A DNA stretch of 64,000 bases from Lautropia sp. (GTDB lineage: Bacteria; Pseudomonadota; Gammaproteobacteria; Burkholderiales; Burkholderiaceae_E), in assembly GCA_030532895.1 (NCBI GenBank), contig JAUNKF010000002.1, positions 62,001-126,000 on the forward strand, read 5' to 3'. Made by a program: the position numbers and the translations under genes. This document shows positions 1-14,078 of this stretch, piece after piece (position 1 is the stretch's first letter; every line of letters starts with the position of its first letter). The notes under the pieces were generated by a model. The model was not told the origin of the DNA, did no database searches, and saw only the letters and a list, made by a program, of their open reading frames with translations.

Positions 1-3
1 ACC

Positions 4-330
4 ATGATGAAAAACCAGTTGGCTGGCCTGATGAAGCAGGCGCAGCAGATGCAGGACAACATGAAGAAGGCCCAGGAATCGCTGGGCGAGATCGAGGTCG
101 AGGGCCAGTCGGGTGCCGGTCTGGTCAAGGTCGTGATGACCGCGCGCAACGACGTGCGCCGCATCGCCATCGACCCGAGCCTTTTGGCCGATGACAAGGA
201 CATGCTCGAAGACCTCGTGGTGGCCGCCGTCAACGATGCGCTGCGTCGTGCCGAGAAGACGGCCCAGGAAAAGATGTCGGCCGTCACCGCTGGCCTGCCG
301 CTGCCCCCCGGCTTCAAGCTGCCGTTCTGA
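4..330 (+). CDS. ybaB: YbaB/EbfC family nucleoid-associated protein
   Basis: Small DNA-binding protein of 108 residues, the usual family length. The N-terminal helix is rich in Met, Gln and Lys ([16 protein letters not shown]) and the end is the typical LPPGFKLPF. Family members bind DNA as dimers and often sit between dnaX and recR; here recR follows after 16 bases, which supports the assignment. The start could be either of two adjacent ATG codons. Anything upstream lies outside the window, so the promoter and any dnaX partner cannot be seen. Confidence 0.95.
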   Translation: MMKNQLAGLMKQAQQMQDNMKKAQESLGEIEVEGQSGAGLVKVVMTARNDVRRIAIDPSLLADDKDMLEDLVVAAVNDALRRAEKTAQEKMSAVTAGLPLPPGFKLPF

Positions 331-346
331 GCCAAGGGCAGGGCGC

Positions 347-949
347 ATGAAAAGCCCGGTTGCTTTCGATGAGCTGGTGCAAGCCCTGCGTGGACTGCCG
401 GGCGTGGGGCCGCGCTCGGCCCAGCGTCTGGCCTTCCATCTGTTGCAACGCGATCGTGAGGCGGCCCGGCGGCTGGCCGACGGGCTGAATCAGGCACTCA
501 CCCGTGTGCGCCAGTGCCAGCGCTGCAACACGCTCACCGAGCAGGAAGTCTGCGAGATCTGCGCCTCCGAGGCGCGCAATGCGGCGCTTCTCTGCGTGGT
601 CGAAAGCCCGGCCGACATGCTCGTCATCGAGCAGACGCGCGCCTACGATGGCTTGTATTTCGTGCTGATGGGGCGGCTATCGCCACTCAACGGCATCGGC
701 CCGGCCGATCTGCAATTCGAGCGCCTGCTTGCCCGCGCCACCGATGGCGTGGTGAAGGAGGTGGTACTGGCCACCAACTTTACGCAGGAAGGCGAGGCCA
801 CGGCCCATTATCTGAGCGAAGTGCTCACGGCCCGAGGCTTGTCGGTGAGCCGCCCGGCACGCGGCGTGCCGCTGGGCGGCGAGCTGGAATATGTGGATGC
901 CGCCACCGTGGCCCAGGCGCTGCGTGATCGACGCGGCATCGCGCCGTAG
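347..949 (+). CDS. recR: Recombination mediator protein RecR
   Basis: RecR works with RecF and RecO to load RecA on gapped DNA. The 200-residue protein has the N-terminal helix-hairpin-helix ([21 protein letters not shown]), a four-cysteine zinc finger (CQRC...CEIC, about residues 56-71) and a Toprim domain beginning [14 protein letters not shown]. The open frame extends upstream into ybaB, but the RecR family begins at [16 protein letters not shown], so I use that ATG. It lies 16 bases after ybaB and is probably co-transcribed with it. Confidence 0.96.
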   Translation: MKSPVAFDELVQALRGLPGVGPRSAQRLAFHLLQRDREAARRLADGLNQALTRVRQCQRCNTLTEQEVCEICASEARNAALLCVVESPADMLVIEQTRAYDGLYFVLMGRLSPLNGIGPADLQFERLLARATDGVVKEVVLATNFTQEGEATAHYLSEVLTARGLSVSRPARGVPLGGELEYVDAATVAQALRDRRGIAP

Positions 950-1183
950 CACTTGGTTGCAAAATGTGGTGTCATGGGGCAAGCGTCAGAAGCTTGCCAC
1001 TGGTGTGCGGATGTATGGATCGTTCAGGCTCATGCCTCTTTTTGTCGAAAAATCAGACAGGTAAAAGGCATTGTTCCAGCCCTTCCCATCACCTGCTGCG
1101 GATGTAGTGGTTTTGTACCAAGGCATGGCAGAAACTGAAATAATGCTCTAATGACGTACTGCTACACTCCGAGCGGTTTCGTT

Positions 1184-1221
1184 GCCCCGGTGTCCTTCCG
1201 ATGATCTTCGGGGCTTCTTTT
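1184..1221 (+). terminator. Terminator-like hairpin in the leader of the SGNH lipoprotein gene
   Basis: GCCCCG pairs with CGGGGC across an 18-20 base loop and is followed by TTCTTTT, ending about 25 bases before the lipoprotein ATG. The position suggests either termination of upstream read-through or attenuation of the lipoprotein gene. The stem is short, so confidence is moderate. Confidence 0.4.
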
Positions 1222-1245
1222 CAAAACACATTGAAAGATTCCCAC

Positions 1246-2925
1246 ATGAAATATCCTCGCGTCGCGCCCCTCGCCGGGCTGGTTGCAGCCGCCATGGTGC
1301 TGGCTGCCTGTGGTGGTGGCGGTTCCTCCGACAACAACTCGAACAACAACGCCAACACCGGCAACAACACGACCAACCCTGGCAACACGGGCAACACCGG
1401 TACGGTTGGCAACGCTGGCGTCGCCAACACGGTGGCCCTCGTCAAGGCTGCCATGACGGGCACCAATGAAGGCGCCTCGGCCCAGGCTGCCGGCGTGGCC
1501 GATGGTTTTGCCAAGGCTGCCACCGCACCGGCCAATGCCAGCGCACTGGGCGGTTATGGTCAGGTGTTCACGGCCACCGACAACACGGCCACCAACACCC
1601 GCATCCACCTGCGCAACTTTGAAACCTATGTGCGCAGCGCCGGCAAGTGGCAGCGTGTGCAGTTCAGCGGCAAGCTGAAGGGCAAGACCTATGCCACCGG
1701 TTATGCGGGTGCTGCTCAGGATTGCAACCTCACCAACGGCTGCCTGCGCGCCGAGGATGATGGCGGCGTGTCCTTCAAGCCGGTGGATGGCCGCTTCCTG
1801 CGCTTCTGGCCCGAGGCTGCCTTCACACAATCGCTGGTGACGCCGGCTCAGGTTGAAGCCATCTTCACCACCGTGCAAACCCGTCTGGTCAAGGACGGCG
1901 GCGGTGCCGATGACCGTGCCAACGCCAAGTACCTGGTCAACGTGGGTGCCGCCTGGACGCCTGCCACCTGGGCTGCCACCGACTTCCCGCGGGATGCTTA
2001 CCCGGCCTACACCGCGCTGACCGACGCTGGTCATGGTCGCCTCACGCTGGTGAAAAACGACTTCAACTCGGCCAGCTTCCACTCGGGCACCGATGCTCAG
2101 GCTGATGAGCTGGCCAACCCCGTGGCTGCAGGCGGTCGCGCCCCGCTGGCCAACAGCCAGAACGTGCGTGATGATGACGATGTCGTCAAGCTGCTCTTCA
2201 TCGGTGATTCCATCACCCAGGGCAACGTCGCCCAGCGCAATGCCGCAGGTCAGATCGTCGGCACCGCGCAGGACAGCTTCCGCCGCAACCTGTGGAACAG
2301 CCTGATGCAGGATCCGTCGCTGCCGATGGTCGACTTCGTCGGCACCCGTCTGGGCACTGCCACCAGCGACCAGAACTACTGCGCCAACAAGCAGACCTCG
2401 CCCGACACCGGCGACTACAAGCTGCCCGAATTCGACACCGACCATGAAGGTTACTGGGGCGCTTGCGTCGATCAGGTCAACACGCTGCTGACGCCGGCGC
2501 TGGCCAAGCTGGATGCTGATGCCATGCGTGGCGAGCCGGACGTGGCGCTGATCCACATCGGCACCAACAACCTGAACACGAACGCCGAAGCCGGCGTGAA
2601 CCAGGCCATCGATCAGCTGAAGACGATGATCGCCGAGCTGCGCAAGACGAATGACGACATCACGATCCTCGTGGCCAAAGTCATTCCGTTCTTGGGCGAA
2701 ACCGGTGCCGCCAGCCCGCTGGTGGCTACCTACAACGCCGCCATCGACGCGCAGATCGCCCCGATGACGACCGCCAAGTCGAAGATCGTGGTGGTCGACC
2801 ACTCGGCCTTCCCGGTGGGCCAGCTGCGTGACCGCTTCCACCCGAACGACGCGGGTGAGAAGACGCTGGCCGATACCTGGCTGGCCGCGCTGAAGAGCAA
2901 CAACCTGCTGGTCGATCGCGACTGA
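1246..2925 (+). CDS. SGNH/GDSL-type hydrolase lipoprotein
   Basis: A 559-residue predicted lipoprotein. The signal peptide ends in the lipobox LAAC, followed by Gly and an Asn/Thr/Gly-rich low-complexity tether of about 45 residues. The C-terminal third holds the SGNH esterase blocks: block I IGDSITQG with catalytic Ser near 322, block III GTNN near 439, and block V DRFHP with Asp529 and His532. The intervening 250-residue region is of unknown role. It probably acts as an esterase or lipase anchored in the envelope; the substrate cannot be read. The start is the ATG giving a normal lipoprotein signal; an in-frame ATG 15 codons upstream would bury it. Confidence 0.85.
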   Translation: MKYPRVAPLAGLVAAAMVLAACGGGGSSDNNSNNNANTGNNTTNPGNTGNTGTVGNAGVANTVALVKAAMTGTNEGASAQAAGVADGFAKAATAPANASALGGYGQVFTATDNTATNTRIHLRNFETYVRSAGKWQRVQFSGKLKGKTYATGYAGAAQDCNLTNGCLRAEDDGGVSFKPVDGRFLRFWPEAAFTQSLVTPAQVEAIFTTVQTRLVKDGGGADDRANAKYLVNVGAAWTPATWAATDFPRDAYPAYTALTDAGHGRLTLVKNDFNSASFHSGTDAQADELANPVAAGGRAPLANSQNVRDDDDVVKLLFIGDSITQGNVAQRNAAGQIVGTAQDSFRRNLWNSLMQDPSLPMVDFVGTRLGTATSDQNYCANKQTSPDTGDYKLPEFDTDHEGYWGACVDQVNTLLTPALAKLDADAMRGEPDVALIHIGTNNLNTNAEAGVNQAIDQLKTMIAELRKTNDDITILVAKVIPFLGETGAASPLVATYNAAIDAQIAPMTTAKSKIVVVDHSAFPVGQLRDRFHPNDAGEKTLADTWLAALKSNNLLVDRD

Positions 2926-2952
2926 TCCGCGTCAATCGACGCCTCAGCCATG

Positions 2953-2997
2953 AACCCGGTGCCATGCCGTTACGGTGTGGGCCGGGTTTTTCGTCTT
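2953..2997 (+). terminator. Intrinsic terminator after the SGNH lipoprotein
   Basis: AACCCGG pairs with CCGGGTT, with additional pairing inside the loop, followed by TTTTTCGTCTTT. It lies between the lipoprotein stop and the sirtuin start and separates the two units. Confidence 0.7.
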
Positions 2998-3031
2998 TGG
3001 GCATGACACGTTTGAGACGGAGGAAACCAAC

Positions 3032-3715
3032 ATGAAAGAACGCATCGTGGTGCTGACCGGCGCCGGCATCAGCGCCGACAGCGGCCTCAAAACCTTCAGG
3101 GACAGCGATGGCCTGTGGGAAGGGCACCGGGTCGAGGACGTGGCCACGCCCGAGGCATTTGCCCGTAACCCGCAGCTGGTGCTCGATTTCTACAACGAGC
3201 GGCGGCGTCAGTTGCTGGCCGCCCAACCCAATGCCGCACACCACGCGCTGGTGGAGCTGGCCAAGCACTATGAGGTGCGCATCGTGACCCAGAACGTGGA
3301 TGACCTGCACGAGCGCGCCGGCAGCCAGCAGGTGCTGCACCTGCATGGGGAGCTGACGAAGTTGCGCAGCACCGTCGACGAGGATCACGTCGTGGACTGG
3401 TTCGAGGATCAGACCCTCGAACACCGTGATCCGAACGGGCACCTGATGCGTCCGCACATCGTCTGGTTCGGGGAAAGCGTGCCGCTGATCGAGACCGCTG
3501 CCGACTGGGTCTCGATGGCCGACAAGGTGCTGATCATCGGTACCTCGATGAAGGTGTATCCGGCCAACGGGCTGATCCAGTGCGCACGGCCGGGCGCGGC
3601 CTGCTATCTGGTGGACCCCAGGCCGCCGACCGTCTCCGGTGTCACCACCATCGCCGCCACGGCCGCCGAAGGCGTGCCTCCGCTCGTGGCCGAGCTGATC
3701 GCTGAAGCCCGCTGA
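3032..3715 (+). CDS. Zinc-less SIR2-family NAD-dependent deacylase (class III-like)
   Basis: A 227-residue sirtuin. NAD-binding motifs GAGISADSG (10-18), FRD (22-24) and TQNVD (86-90), and catalytic His105 in HLHGEL, are present. Tyr54 and Arg57 in FYNERRRQ match the pair that class III sirtuins use to recognise succinyl or malonyl lysine. No cysteines lie between HLHGEL and the HIVWFGE motif, so the usual four-Cys zinc module is missing; that stretch is shortened to about 33 residues. The only cysteines are near the C-terminus. A strong ribosome binding site (ACGGAGG) fixes the start at MKERIVVLTG. A role in acyl-lysine removal is inferred from the family. Confidence 0.88.
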   Translation: MKERIVVLTGAGISADSGLKTFRDSDGLWEGHRVEDVATPEAFARNPQLVLDFYNERRRQLLAAQPNAAHHALVELAKHYEVRIVTQNVDDLHERAGSQQVLHLHGELTKLRSTVDEDHVVDWFEDQTLEHRDPNGHLMRPHIVWFGESVPLIETAADWVSMADKVLIIGTSMKVYPANGLIQCARPGAACYLVDPRPPTVSGVTTIAATAAEGVPPLVAELIAEAR

Positions 3716-4411
3716 TCAGTCCGCCAGGATCTGCAACACATCCGAATGAAACTCGCGGCTGTACAGGATGAAGACCACCAGTAGTGAGGCTGCCATCATG
3801 GCCCACGGTGAAAAGAACCAGGCCAGCGCCGCGAACGAAAAATAATAGGATCGCAATCCGTCGTTGAAGGCTTGGGCGGCCTTGCCCACGAGAAGCCCTG
3901 CGCGTTCGGCATAGAGGTTCGGGTCGAACTTGCCGGCCCGGAACTCACCGGGTGGCGGCATGCCGCCGATGGCCAGCGCCACGAAGGTGTACTGGCGCAT
4001 AGACCAGGAAAAACGGAAAAAAGCATAGGTGAAGATCGCCAGCAGGAGCAGGATCTTCGCTTCCAGCACGATCAGCGGCGTGGTGGCGGCAAAGGGGATT
4101 TCACGCACCAGCTCCACGGCCTTGTCGGTGCTGCCCAGGAGTGCGAACAGACCCCCGATCACGATGATCGTGGTTGAGCTGAAGAAGGCGGGCGTGCTGG
4201 AGAGCGTTTGCGTGATCAGACCATCCAGCATCCGCGGGTCACGCATCGTGGCCTGCTTCATCCAGTATTTGCGATAGCGGTTGGTGGCAGCCAGCAGCGA
4301 GCGTTGATGAATCTTGCCGCGATTGGTCAGACCGATATACCCCCACCAGGTGCACAGAAAGCACACCAGCGCGCACCAGTCCAGCATGGGCATCAGGAGC
4401 AGGATCTTCAT
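3716..4411 (-). CDS. DUF599 family membrane protein
   Basis: A 231-residue protein with about four hydrophobic segments (near the N-terminus, about residues 80-100, 125-145 and 205-225) matching the DUF599 family of uncharacterised inner-membrane proteins. The start chosen is MKILLLMPMLDWC, where the first membrane segment begins; a longer frame would run into carA. Its stop abuts the sirtuin stop on the other strand with no gap. Its 5' end is divergent from carA with 43 bases between, so the two promoters must overlap. No function is known. Confidence 0.75.
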   Translation of the reverse strand: MKILLLMPMLDWCALVCFLCTWWGYIGLTNRGKIHQRSLLAATNRYRKYWMKQATMRDPRMLDGLITQTLSSTPAFFSSTTIIVIGGLFALLGSTDKAVELVREIPFAATTPLIVLEAKILLLLAIFTYAFFRFSWSMRQYTFVALAIGGMPPPGEFRAGKFDPNLYAERAGLLVGKAAQAFNDGLRSYYFSFAALAWFFSPWAMMAASLLVVFILYSREFHSDVLQILAD

Positions 4412-4422
4412 AGTCTTTATGG

Positions 4423-4428
4423 CATAAT
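4423..4428 (+). promoter_or_regulatory. Possible -10 box for carAB
   Basis: CATAAT lies 26 bases before the carA ATG in the short divergent gap. No convincing -35 hexamer is visible at 16-18 bases, so this is only a suggestion. Confidence 0.25.
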
Positions 4429-4454
4429 TCCAGGGTTTACCTTCAGAGCCGATT

Positions 4455-5651
4455 ATGCCGAATCCATTTGCTCCGAAGCTGCCGAAGGCAGCGCTCGTCC
4501 TCGCGGACGGCACTGTATTTCAAGGATATTCCTTTGGGGCAGCTGGTTTGTCTGCTGGTGAAGTGGTCTTCAACACGGCCATGACCGGGTATCAGGAAAT
4601 TCTCTCCGATCCCAGTTATGCCAAGCAGATCGTCACCCTCACTTACCCTCAAATCGGCAACACCGGTTTCAACGTGGAGGACATGGAGTCCGACCAGATC
4701 CATGTGGCTGGTCTCATCATCCGCGCCTTGCCGGCCGTGGTGTCCAACTGGCGTGAGCAAGGCTCGCTCGGCGAGTTGCTGAATGCCCATGGCAAGATCG
4801 GTCTGGTCGGTATCGACACCCGTCATCTTACCCGGCTTCTGCGTGAGCAGGGGGCCCAGCCCGGCTGTCTGGTCGCCGCTGCCGACGTGGCCGATGATCT
4901 CGACATCGAGGCCGCGCTTGCCGCTGCACGGGGTTTCTCGGGCCTGGCCGGACTGGATCTGGCCAAGGTCGTCACCGTGGCTTCGCCCTATGGGTGGGAA
5001 GAGGGCACCTGGCGGCTTGGGTCGGGCTTCCCCATCAAGCCCGAGCCGGCCGAAGGCACGGTGGCTCGCCGCCTGGGCCGCCGCTTCAAGGTCGTGGCCT
5101 ACGACTTCGGCGTCAAGCGCAACATCCTGCGCCTGCTGGTCGATCACGGCTGTGATGTCACCGTGGTGCCTGCCACCACACCGGCCGCCGAGGTGCTGGC
5201 CCGCCAGCCCGATGGCGTCTTTCTCTCCAACGGTCCTGGCGACCCGGAGCCATGCACCTATGCGGTCGAGGCCATCCGCGTCTTTCTGGAGAAGAAAATC
5301 CCGGTGTTCGGCATCTGCCTTGGCCACCAGCTGCTGGCGCTCGCTGCCGGTGCGAAAACGCTGAAGATGAAATTCGGCCATCACGGTGCCAACCACCCGG
5401 TAAAGGATCTCAACACCGGCGGGGTCGCCATCACCAGTCAGAACCACGGCTTCGCGGTCGATCCTGACACCTTGCCCGCCAACATGAGGGTCACCCATCT
5501 GTCGCTCTTCGATGGCTCGATCCAGGGTGTGGCGCTCGACGATGCCCCGGCCTTCAGCTTCCAGGGCCACCCGGAAGCCAGTCCTGGCCCCAACGACATC
5601 ACCTACCTGTTTGAACAGTTCGCCCAACTGATGGCCGACCGGAAGTCCTGA
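4455..5651 (+). CDS. carA: Carbamoyl-phosphate synthase small subunit
   Basis: Glutamine amidotransferase subunit that releases ammonia for carbamoyl phosphate, the precursor of arginine and pyrimidines. The 398-residue protein has the CarA N-terminal domain ([16 protein letters not shown]) and a class I GATase domain with the nucleophile elbow GICLGHQ (Cys near 288), and the catalytic His-Glu pair in [11 protein letters not shown]. Length matches the family. carB begins 4 bases after its stop, so they are one operon. The first ATG was taken; no strong ribosome binding site is visible. Confidence 0.97.
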   Translation: MPNPFAPKLPKAALVLADGTVFQGYSFGAAGLSAGEVVFNTAMTGYQEILSDPSYAKQIVTLTYPQIGNTGFNVEDMESDQIHVAGLIIRALPAVVSNWREQGSLGELLNAHGKIGLVGIDTRHLTRLLREQGAQPGCLVAAADVADDLDIEAALAAARGFSGLAGLDLAKVVTVASPYGWEEGTWRLGSGFPIKPEPAEGTVARRLGRRFKVVAYDFGVKRNILRLLVDHGCDVTVVPATTPAAEVLARQPDGVFLSNGPGDPEPCTYAVEAIRVFLEKKIPVFGICLGHQLLALAAGAKTLKMKFGHHGANHPVKDLNTGGVAITSQNHGFAVDPDTLPANMRVTHLSLFDGSIQGVALDDAPAFSFQGHPEASPGPNDITYLFEQFAQLMADRKS

Positions 5652-5655
5652 TCCC

Positions 5656-8931
<3,276 letters not shown>

Positions 8932-9126
8932 ACTGCACGGTGAGCCGCACCGGCCATTTCCCCGGCGGGCATCCTGCCTGCTCGGGGCGAGTCCGACTGT
9001 CGGATACCCGCAACATCGCTTTCCCAGCGGCTTTCGTGTAGACTGTTGTTCAAGCTGCTGGTGTTACACCCTTGGCCACTATCATGGGTGCCAGCGGTGC
9101 TCATCAGGGCGATTTTTTTCGTTGAG

Positions 9127-9163
9127 ACCCCGGAATTTCCGTTCCGGGGTTTTGTCTTTTTTC
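9127..9163 (+). terminator. Intrinsic terminator/attenuator just before greA
   Basis: A perfect 9-bp stem (ACCCCGGAA pairing with TTCCGGGGT), a 6-base loop, then TTTTGTCTTTTTT. It ends about 15 bases upstream of the greA ATG, inside the probable greA leader, so it could end carAB transcription or act as an attenuator for greA. Confidence 0.8.
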
Positions 9164-9178
9164 GGGAGACCTCAGGTC

Positions 9179-9655
9179 ATGTCTTCAGTACCGTTGACCG
9201 TGCATGGCGCACAGAAGCTCAAGGATGAATTGCAGCATCTGAAGCAGGTGGAGCGTCCTGCCGTCATCAATGCCATTGCCGAGGCGCGTGCTCAGGGGGA
9301 TCTCTCCGAGAATGCCGAGTACGAGTCCGCCAAGGAGCGCCAGAGCTTCATCGAGGGCCGTATCGCCGAGCTGGAAGGCAAGCTGGCGGCCGCCCAGATC
9401 ATCGACCCCAGCACGCTGGATGCCGAGGGCCGCGTGGTCTTCGGCGCCACCGTGGAGCTGGAAGACATCGATTCGGGCGACAAGGTCACCTATCAGATCG
9501 TGGGTGAGGACGAGGCCGACCTGAAGGTCTCGAAGATCTCGATCGCCAGCCCGCTCGCCCGCGCGCTGATCGGCAAGTCGGCCGGTGACATCGCCTCCTT
9601 CCAGGCGCCCGGTGGCGAGCGCGAGTACGAGATCCTGGAGGTCTTCTATCGCTGA
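9179..9655 (+). CDS. greA: Transcription elongation factor GreA
   Basis: GreA rescues stalled RNA polymerase by stimulating transcript cleavage. The 158-residue protein has the N-terminal coiled coil with the tip acidic residues ([16 protein letters not shown]) and the C-terminal FKBP-like domain ([14 protein letters not shown]). The start at [10 protein letters not shown] gives the family length; an upstream ATG would pass through the terminator. It follows carB and is convergent with yhbY. Confidence 0.97.
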   Translation: MSSVPLTVHGAQKLKDELQHLKQVERPAVINAIAEARAQGDLSENAEYESAKERQSFIEGRIAELEGKLAAAQIIDPSTLDAEGRVVFGATVELEDIDSGDKVTYQIVGEDEADLKVSKISIASPLARALIGKSAGDIASFQAPGGEREYEILEVFYR

Positions 9656-9839
9656 TCGTTCAGGTGCGGAGGGAAGGGCGCCTGCTCGTGTCTAGTGGCC
9701 GGCCGGATGGCGTGATGCCCTGATGGGCGCCTGTCAGGCGCTTGGTTCTGATAGGTAGCGCCCGGTTCATGTGGGCAACCGCATTGGCTCGCGACGCATG
9801 ACAGCTCGATTCCGCCGCTTCCGCCATCTGACATCAGCC

Positions 9840-9861
9840 AGGGCGCCCATAAGGGCGCCCT
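9840..9861. terminator. Perfect hairpin between convergent greA and yhbY
   Basis: AGGGCGCCC-ATAA-GGGCGCCCT, a 9-bp perfect stem with a 4-base loop. It lies 19 bases after the yhbY stop in its direction of transcription. There is no T-tract on either side, so it may act as a weak bidirectional terminator or as a transcript-end stabiliser. Confidence 0.4.
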
Positions 9862-9880
9862 TGTCACGTCAGCGTGCAGT

Positions 9881-10180
9881 TCAGCCCTGTTTCTCATTAT
9901 CATCGGGGGCCGGGCGGTACAGCACCAAGATGCTGCCGATGATCTGAACGGCTGCGCACGACAGCGTGTCGGCAATCTCCTCGGCCGCTTGCTGGCGCTC
10001 ATCGCGTTCCAGCCCGGTCAGGCGAACCTTGATCAGCTCATGCGCCGTGAGCGCCCGATCGATTTCCTGCATCACCGCCGGGGTCAGCCCGGCTGCACCG
10101 AGCAGGACGACGGCATTCAACGAATGGGCCTGGGCGGCCAGCGCTTTGCGCTCGGCCTTGTCGAGAGAGAGGGAAGGCAT
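9881..10180 (-). CDS. yhbY: YhbY family RNA-binding protein (CRS1/YhbY domain)
   Basis: A 99-residue single CRM-domain protein associated with pre-50S ribosomal particles. The family signature is clear: an N-terminal RKALAAQAHSLNAVVLLGAAGLT and a central HELIKVRLTG. It is divergent from rlmE, another 23S rRNA maturation gene, with 54 bases between their starts, an arrangement common in proteobacteria. Confidence 0.93.
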   Translation of the reverse strand: MPSLSLDKAERKALAAQAHSLNAVVLLGAAGLTPAVMQEIDRALTAHELIKVRLTGLERDERQQAAEEIADTLSCAAVQIIGSILVLYRPAPDDNEKQG

Positions 10181-10234
10181 GGCTTTGACGAGGTATCCTG
10201 ATCCAAAACGCCGATTCTACGGGGCCAATCCACC

Positions 10235-10936
10235 GTGCACAGCAGTAGCAGCAAAAAACTGAACAAAGCCTGGCTTCACGATCATCTGAACGATCCCTAC
10301 GTGAAGCTCGCGCAGCGCCATCAATACCGGGCACGCGCGGCCTACAAGCTGATCGGTATCGACGAGCAGGATCAGCTGATCAAGCCCGGCATGACGGTCG
10401 TCGATCTGGGCGCCGCCCCTGGGAGCTGGTGTCAGGTCGTGCGCCGGCGGCTGGCCGCCCCCCATCTGGCGCCGGATGTCCGCAAGGCGGACGATGCCCG
10501 CAGCGAGGCCGTCCAGATCCCGATCCAGGGCCGCATCATCGGTCTCGATCTGCTGCCCATGGCGCCGATTCCGGGCGTGGACTTCATCCAGGGGGACTTT
10601 CGCGAACAGGCCGTGCTCGACGAGCTGGAGGCCCGGCTGGGCGAGACGCGGGTTGATCTTGTTTTGTCGGATATGGCCCCCAACTTGAGTGGGGTGGGGG
10701 TGGCTGACGCCGCGCGCATGCAGGATCTGGCCGAGCTGTCGGTCGATTTTGCCTCGCGCTGGCTCAAGCCCGAAGGCTCGCTACTGATCAAGGTCTTTCA
10801 TGGCAGTGGCTACAGCCAGATCGTTCGCCTCTTCAAGGATCACTTCGTCACGGTGCTGCCGCGCAAGCCCAAGGCATCGCGCGATCGCTCGGCCGAAACC
10901 TATCTGCTGGGCCGCCGCCTGAAGCCGGGCCGATAA
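10235..10936 (+). CDS. rlmE: 23S rRNA (uridine-2'-O)-methyltransferase RlmE
   Basis: This enzyme 2'-O-methylates a uridine in the 23S rRNA peptidyl-transferase loop on the 50S particle. The 233-residue protein has the SAM motif [14 protein letters not shown], the DMAPN motif and the K-D-K-E tetrad elements (ARAAYKL, SDMAP, LIKVFHG, AET). The start is GTG ([17 protein letters not shown]). The product between the SAM motif and DLLPM carries about 15 extra residues compared with the E. coli protein. It lies upstream of ftsH in the same orientation, as in many proteobacteria. Confidence 0.95.
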   Translation: MHSSSSKKLNKAWLHDHLNDPYVKLAQRHQYRARAAYKLIGIDEQDQLIKPGMTVVDLGAAPGSWCQVVRRRLAAPHLAPDVRKADDARSEAVQIPIQGRIIGLDLLPMAPIPGVDFIQGDFREQAVLDELEARLGETRVDLVLSDMAPNLSGVGVADAARMQDLAELSVDFASRWLKPEGSLLIKVFHGSGYSQIVRLFKDHFVTVLPRKPKASRDRSAETYLLGRRLKPGR

Positions 10937-11110
10937 CAGGCGGGCCGATGAAAGGTGGCTCGACGAGGGCCAGCGCCCGCTTGAAACCGTGCCAAACAGG
11001 CTTTAATGCCTCGGTTCGGGGCAAGAACAGCGTAGAATCCGAAGGTCATATATCAGGTTGTCTGCCTGAGGGGTCTTGACAGGCTCACAGGTTCAGAACG
11101 AGGAACACAG

Positions 11111-13012
<1,902 letters not shown>

Positions 13013-13058
13013 GCCTGATCAGGGTATAAACACGTCACTGATCAGCCATCATCTCGTG

Positions 13059-13083
13059 CAACCGGCCCGTCATGGGCCGGTTG
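13059..13083 (+). terminator. Hairpin after ftsH
   Basis: A perfect 10-bp stem (CAACCGGCCC with GGGCCGGTTG) around a 5-base loop. The following bases are TCGTTCC, only weakly T-rich, so partial termination before folP is plausible. Confidence 0.5.
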
Positions 13084-13140
13084 TCGTTCCGCACCAGCAT
13101 TCAGTTACAGATGCCTCACGCTTCGTTGCCGGATGACATC

Positions 13141-14067
13141 ATGACGACATCGTCAGATACCAGTGCCACGGTTCGCCCAGCCCTTTGGCGTTGCGGTGCT
13201 TTCGAGCTGTCGTTGAAGCGGCCGCTCGTCATGGGCATCCTCAACCTGACGCAGGATTCCTTCTCCGATGGTGGCCGTTTCAGCACGCCGGCGGCAGCCA
13301 TTGCCGCGGCCTTGCAGATGGTCGAGGCTGGTGCCGACATCATCGACATCGGGGCCGAATCCACCCGGCCGGGCGCACGACCCGTGTCCGAAGAGGAGGA
13401 GTGGGCCCGGTTGCAGCTGGTGCTGAGCGCACTCGTCACGGCCATCGACCGCCCCATTTCGGTCGATACCCGCCATCCGGCCATCATGGCCAGGGCGATC
13501 GAGGCGGGCGCGGCCATCATCAACGATGTGGGCGGTTTCCGCCTGCCCGAGGCCAGGGCCATCGTGGCTGACAGCGACGTGGGCGTCGTCAGCATGCACA
13601 TGCAGGGCGATGATCCGGCCTCCATGCAGGCGGCACCGATGTATGAGGATGTCTGCGCCGAGGTGGGGGCTTTCCTCTTTGACAGTCGCCGACAACTGAT
13701 CGAAGCCGGCGTGTCGGCCGACCGGATCTGTCTGGATCCTGGTTTCGGCTTTGGCAAAACCCTGTCGCACAACCTCGCGTTGTTCGAGGGTATCGCCCAG
13801 TGGGCAGCGGCCGCGCCGGTGCTGGTGGGCATATCACGCAAGTCGATGCTGGGCACCATCACGGGCCAACCGGTCGACAAGCGTCTGGCCGCCAGTCTGG
13901 CCGCCGCCCTGGCCGCCGTACAGGCCGGGGCACACATCGTGCGCGTACACGATGTGCCAGAAACCGTACAGGCGCTGGCCGTCTGGTCAGCCATCGGGCT
14001 ACCGGCCATTCATGCTGGTAGCGTGTTCAAAACGGGGGGCCATCAGGGCGCCCCTGTCCAAGCGTAA
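13141..14067 (+). CDS. folP: Dihydropteroate synthase
   Basis: Folate-pathway enzyme that joins p-aminobenzoate to 6-hydroxymethyl-dihydropterin pyrophosphate; the sulfonamide target. Signatures are [26 protein letters not shown], the DPGFGFGK pterin-binding motif and the C-terminal RVHDV. From the ATG used here the product is 308 residues. Upstream in-frame ATGs would add 10 or 23 residues lacking family similarity, one of them overlapping the ftsH terminator; none has a clear ribosome binding site, so the exact start is uncertain. Confidence 0.93.
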   Translation: MTTSSDTSATVRPALWRCGAFELSLKRPLVMGILNLTQDSFSDGGRFSTPAAAIAAALQMVEAGADIIDIGAESTRPGARPVSEEEEWARLQLVLSALVTAIDRPISVDTRHPAIMARAIEAGAAIINDVGGFRLPEARAIVADSDVGVVSMHMQGDDPASMQAAPMYEDVCAEVGAFLFDSRRQLIEAGVSADRICLDPGFGFGKTLSHNLALFEGIAQWAAAAPVLVGISRKSMLGTITGQPVDKRLAASLAAALAAVQAGAHIVRVHDVPETVQALAVWSAIGLPAIHAGSVFKTGGHQGAPVQA

Positions 14068-14078
14068 AAGAGAAAAAC

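Noticed and set aside
191..346. A longer RecR starting inside ybaB
   Set aside because: The extra 52 residues are a frame-shifted reading of ybaB, and RecR proteins begin at [14 protein letters not shown] sequence.
1162..2841. A 559-codon minus-strand frame opposite the SGNH lipoprotein
   Set aside because: The plus-strand frame has a lipobox and complete catalytic blocks; the reverse frame has no family features.
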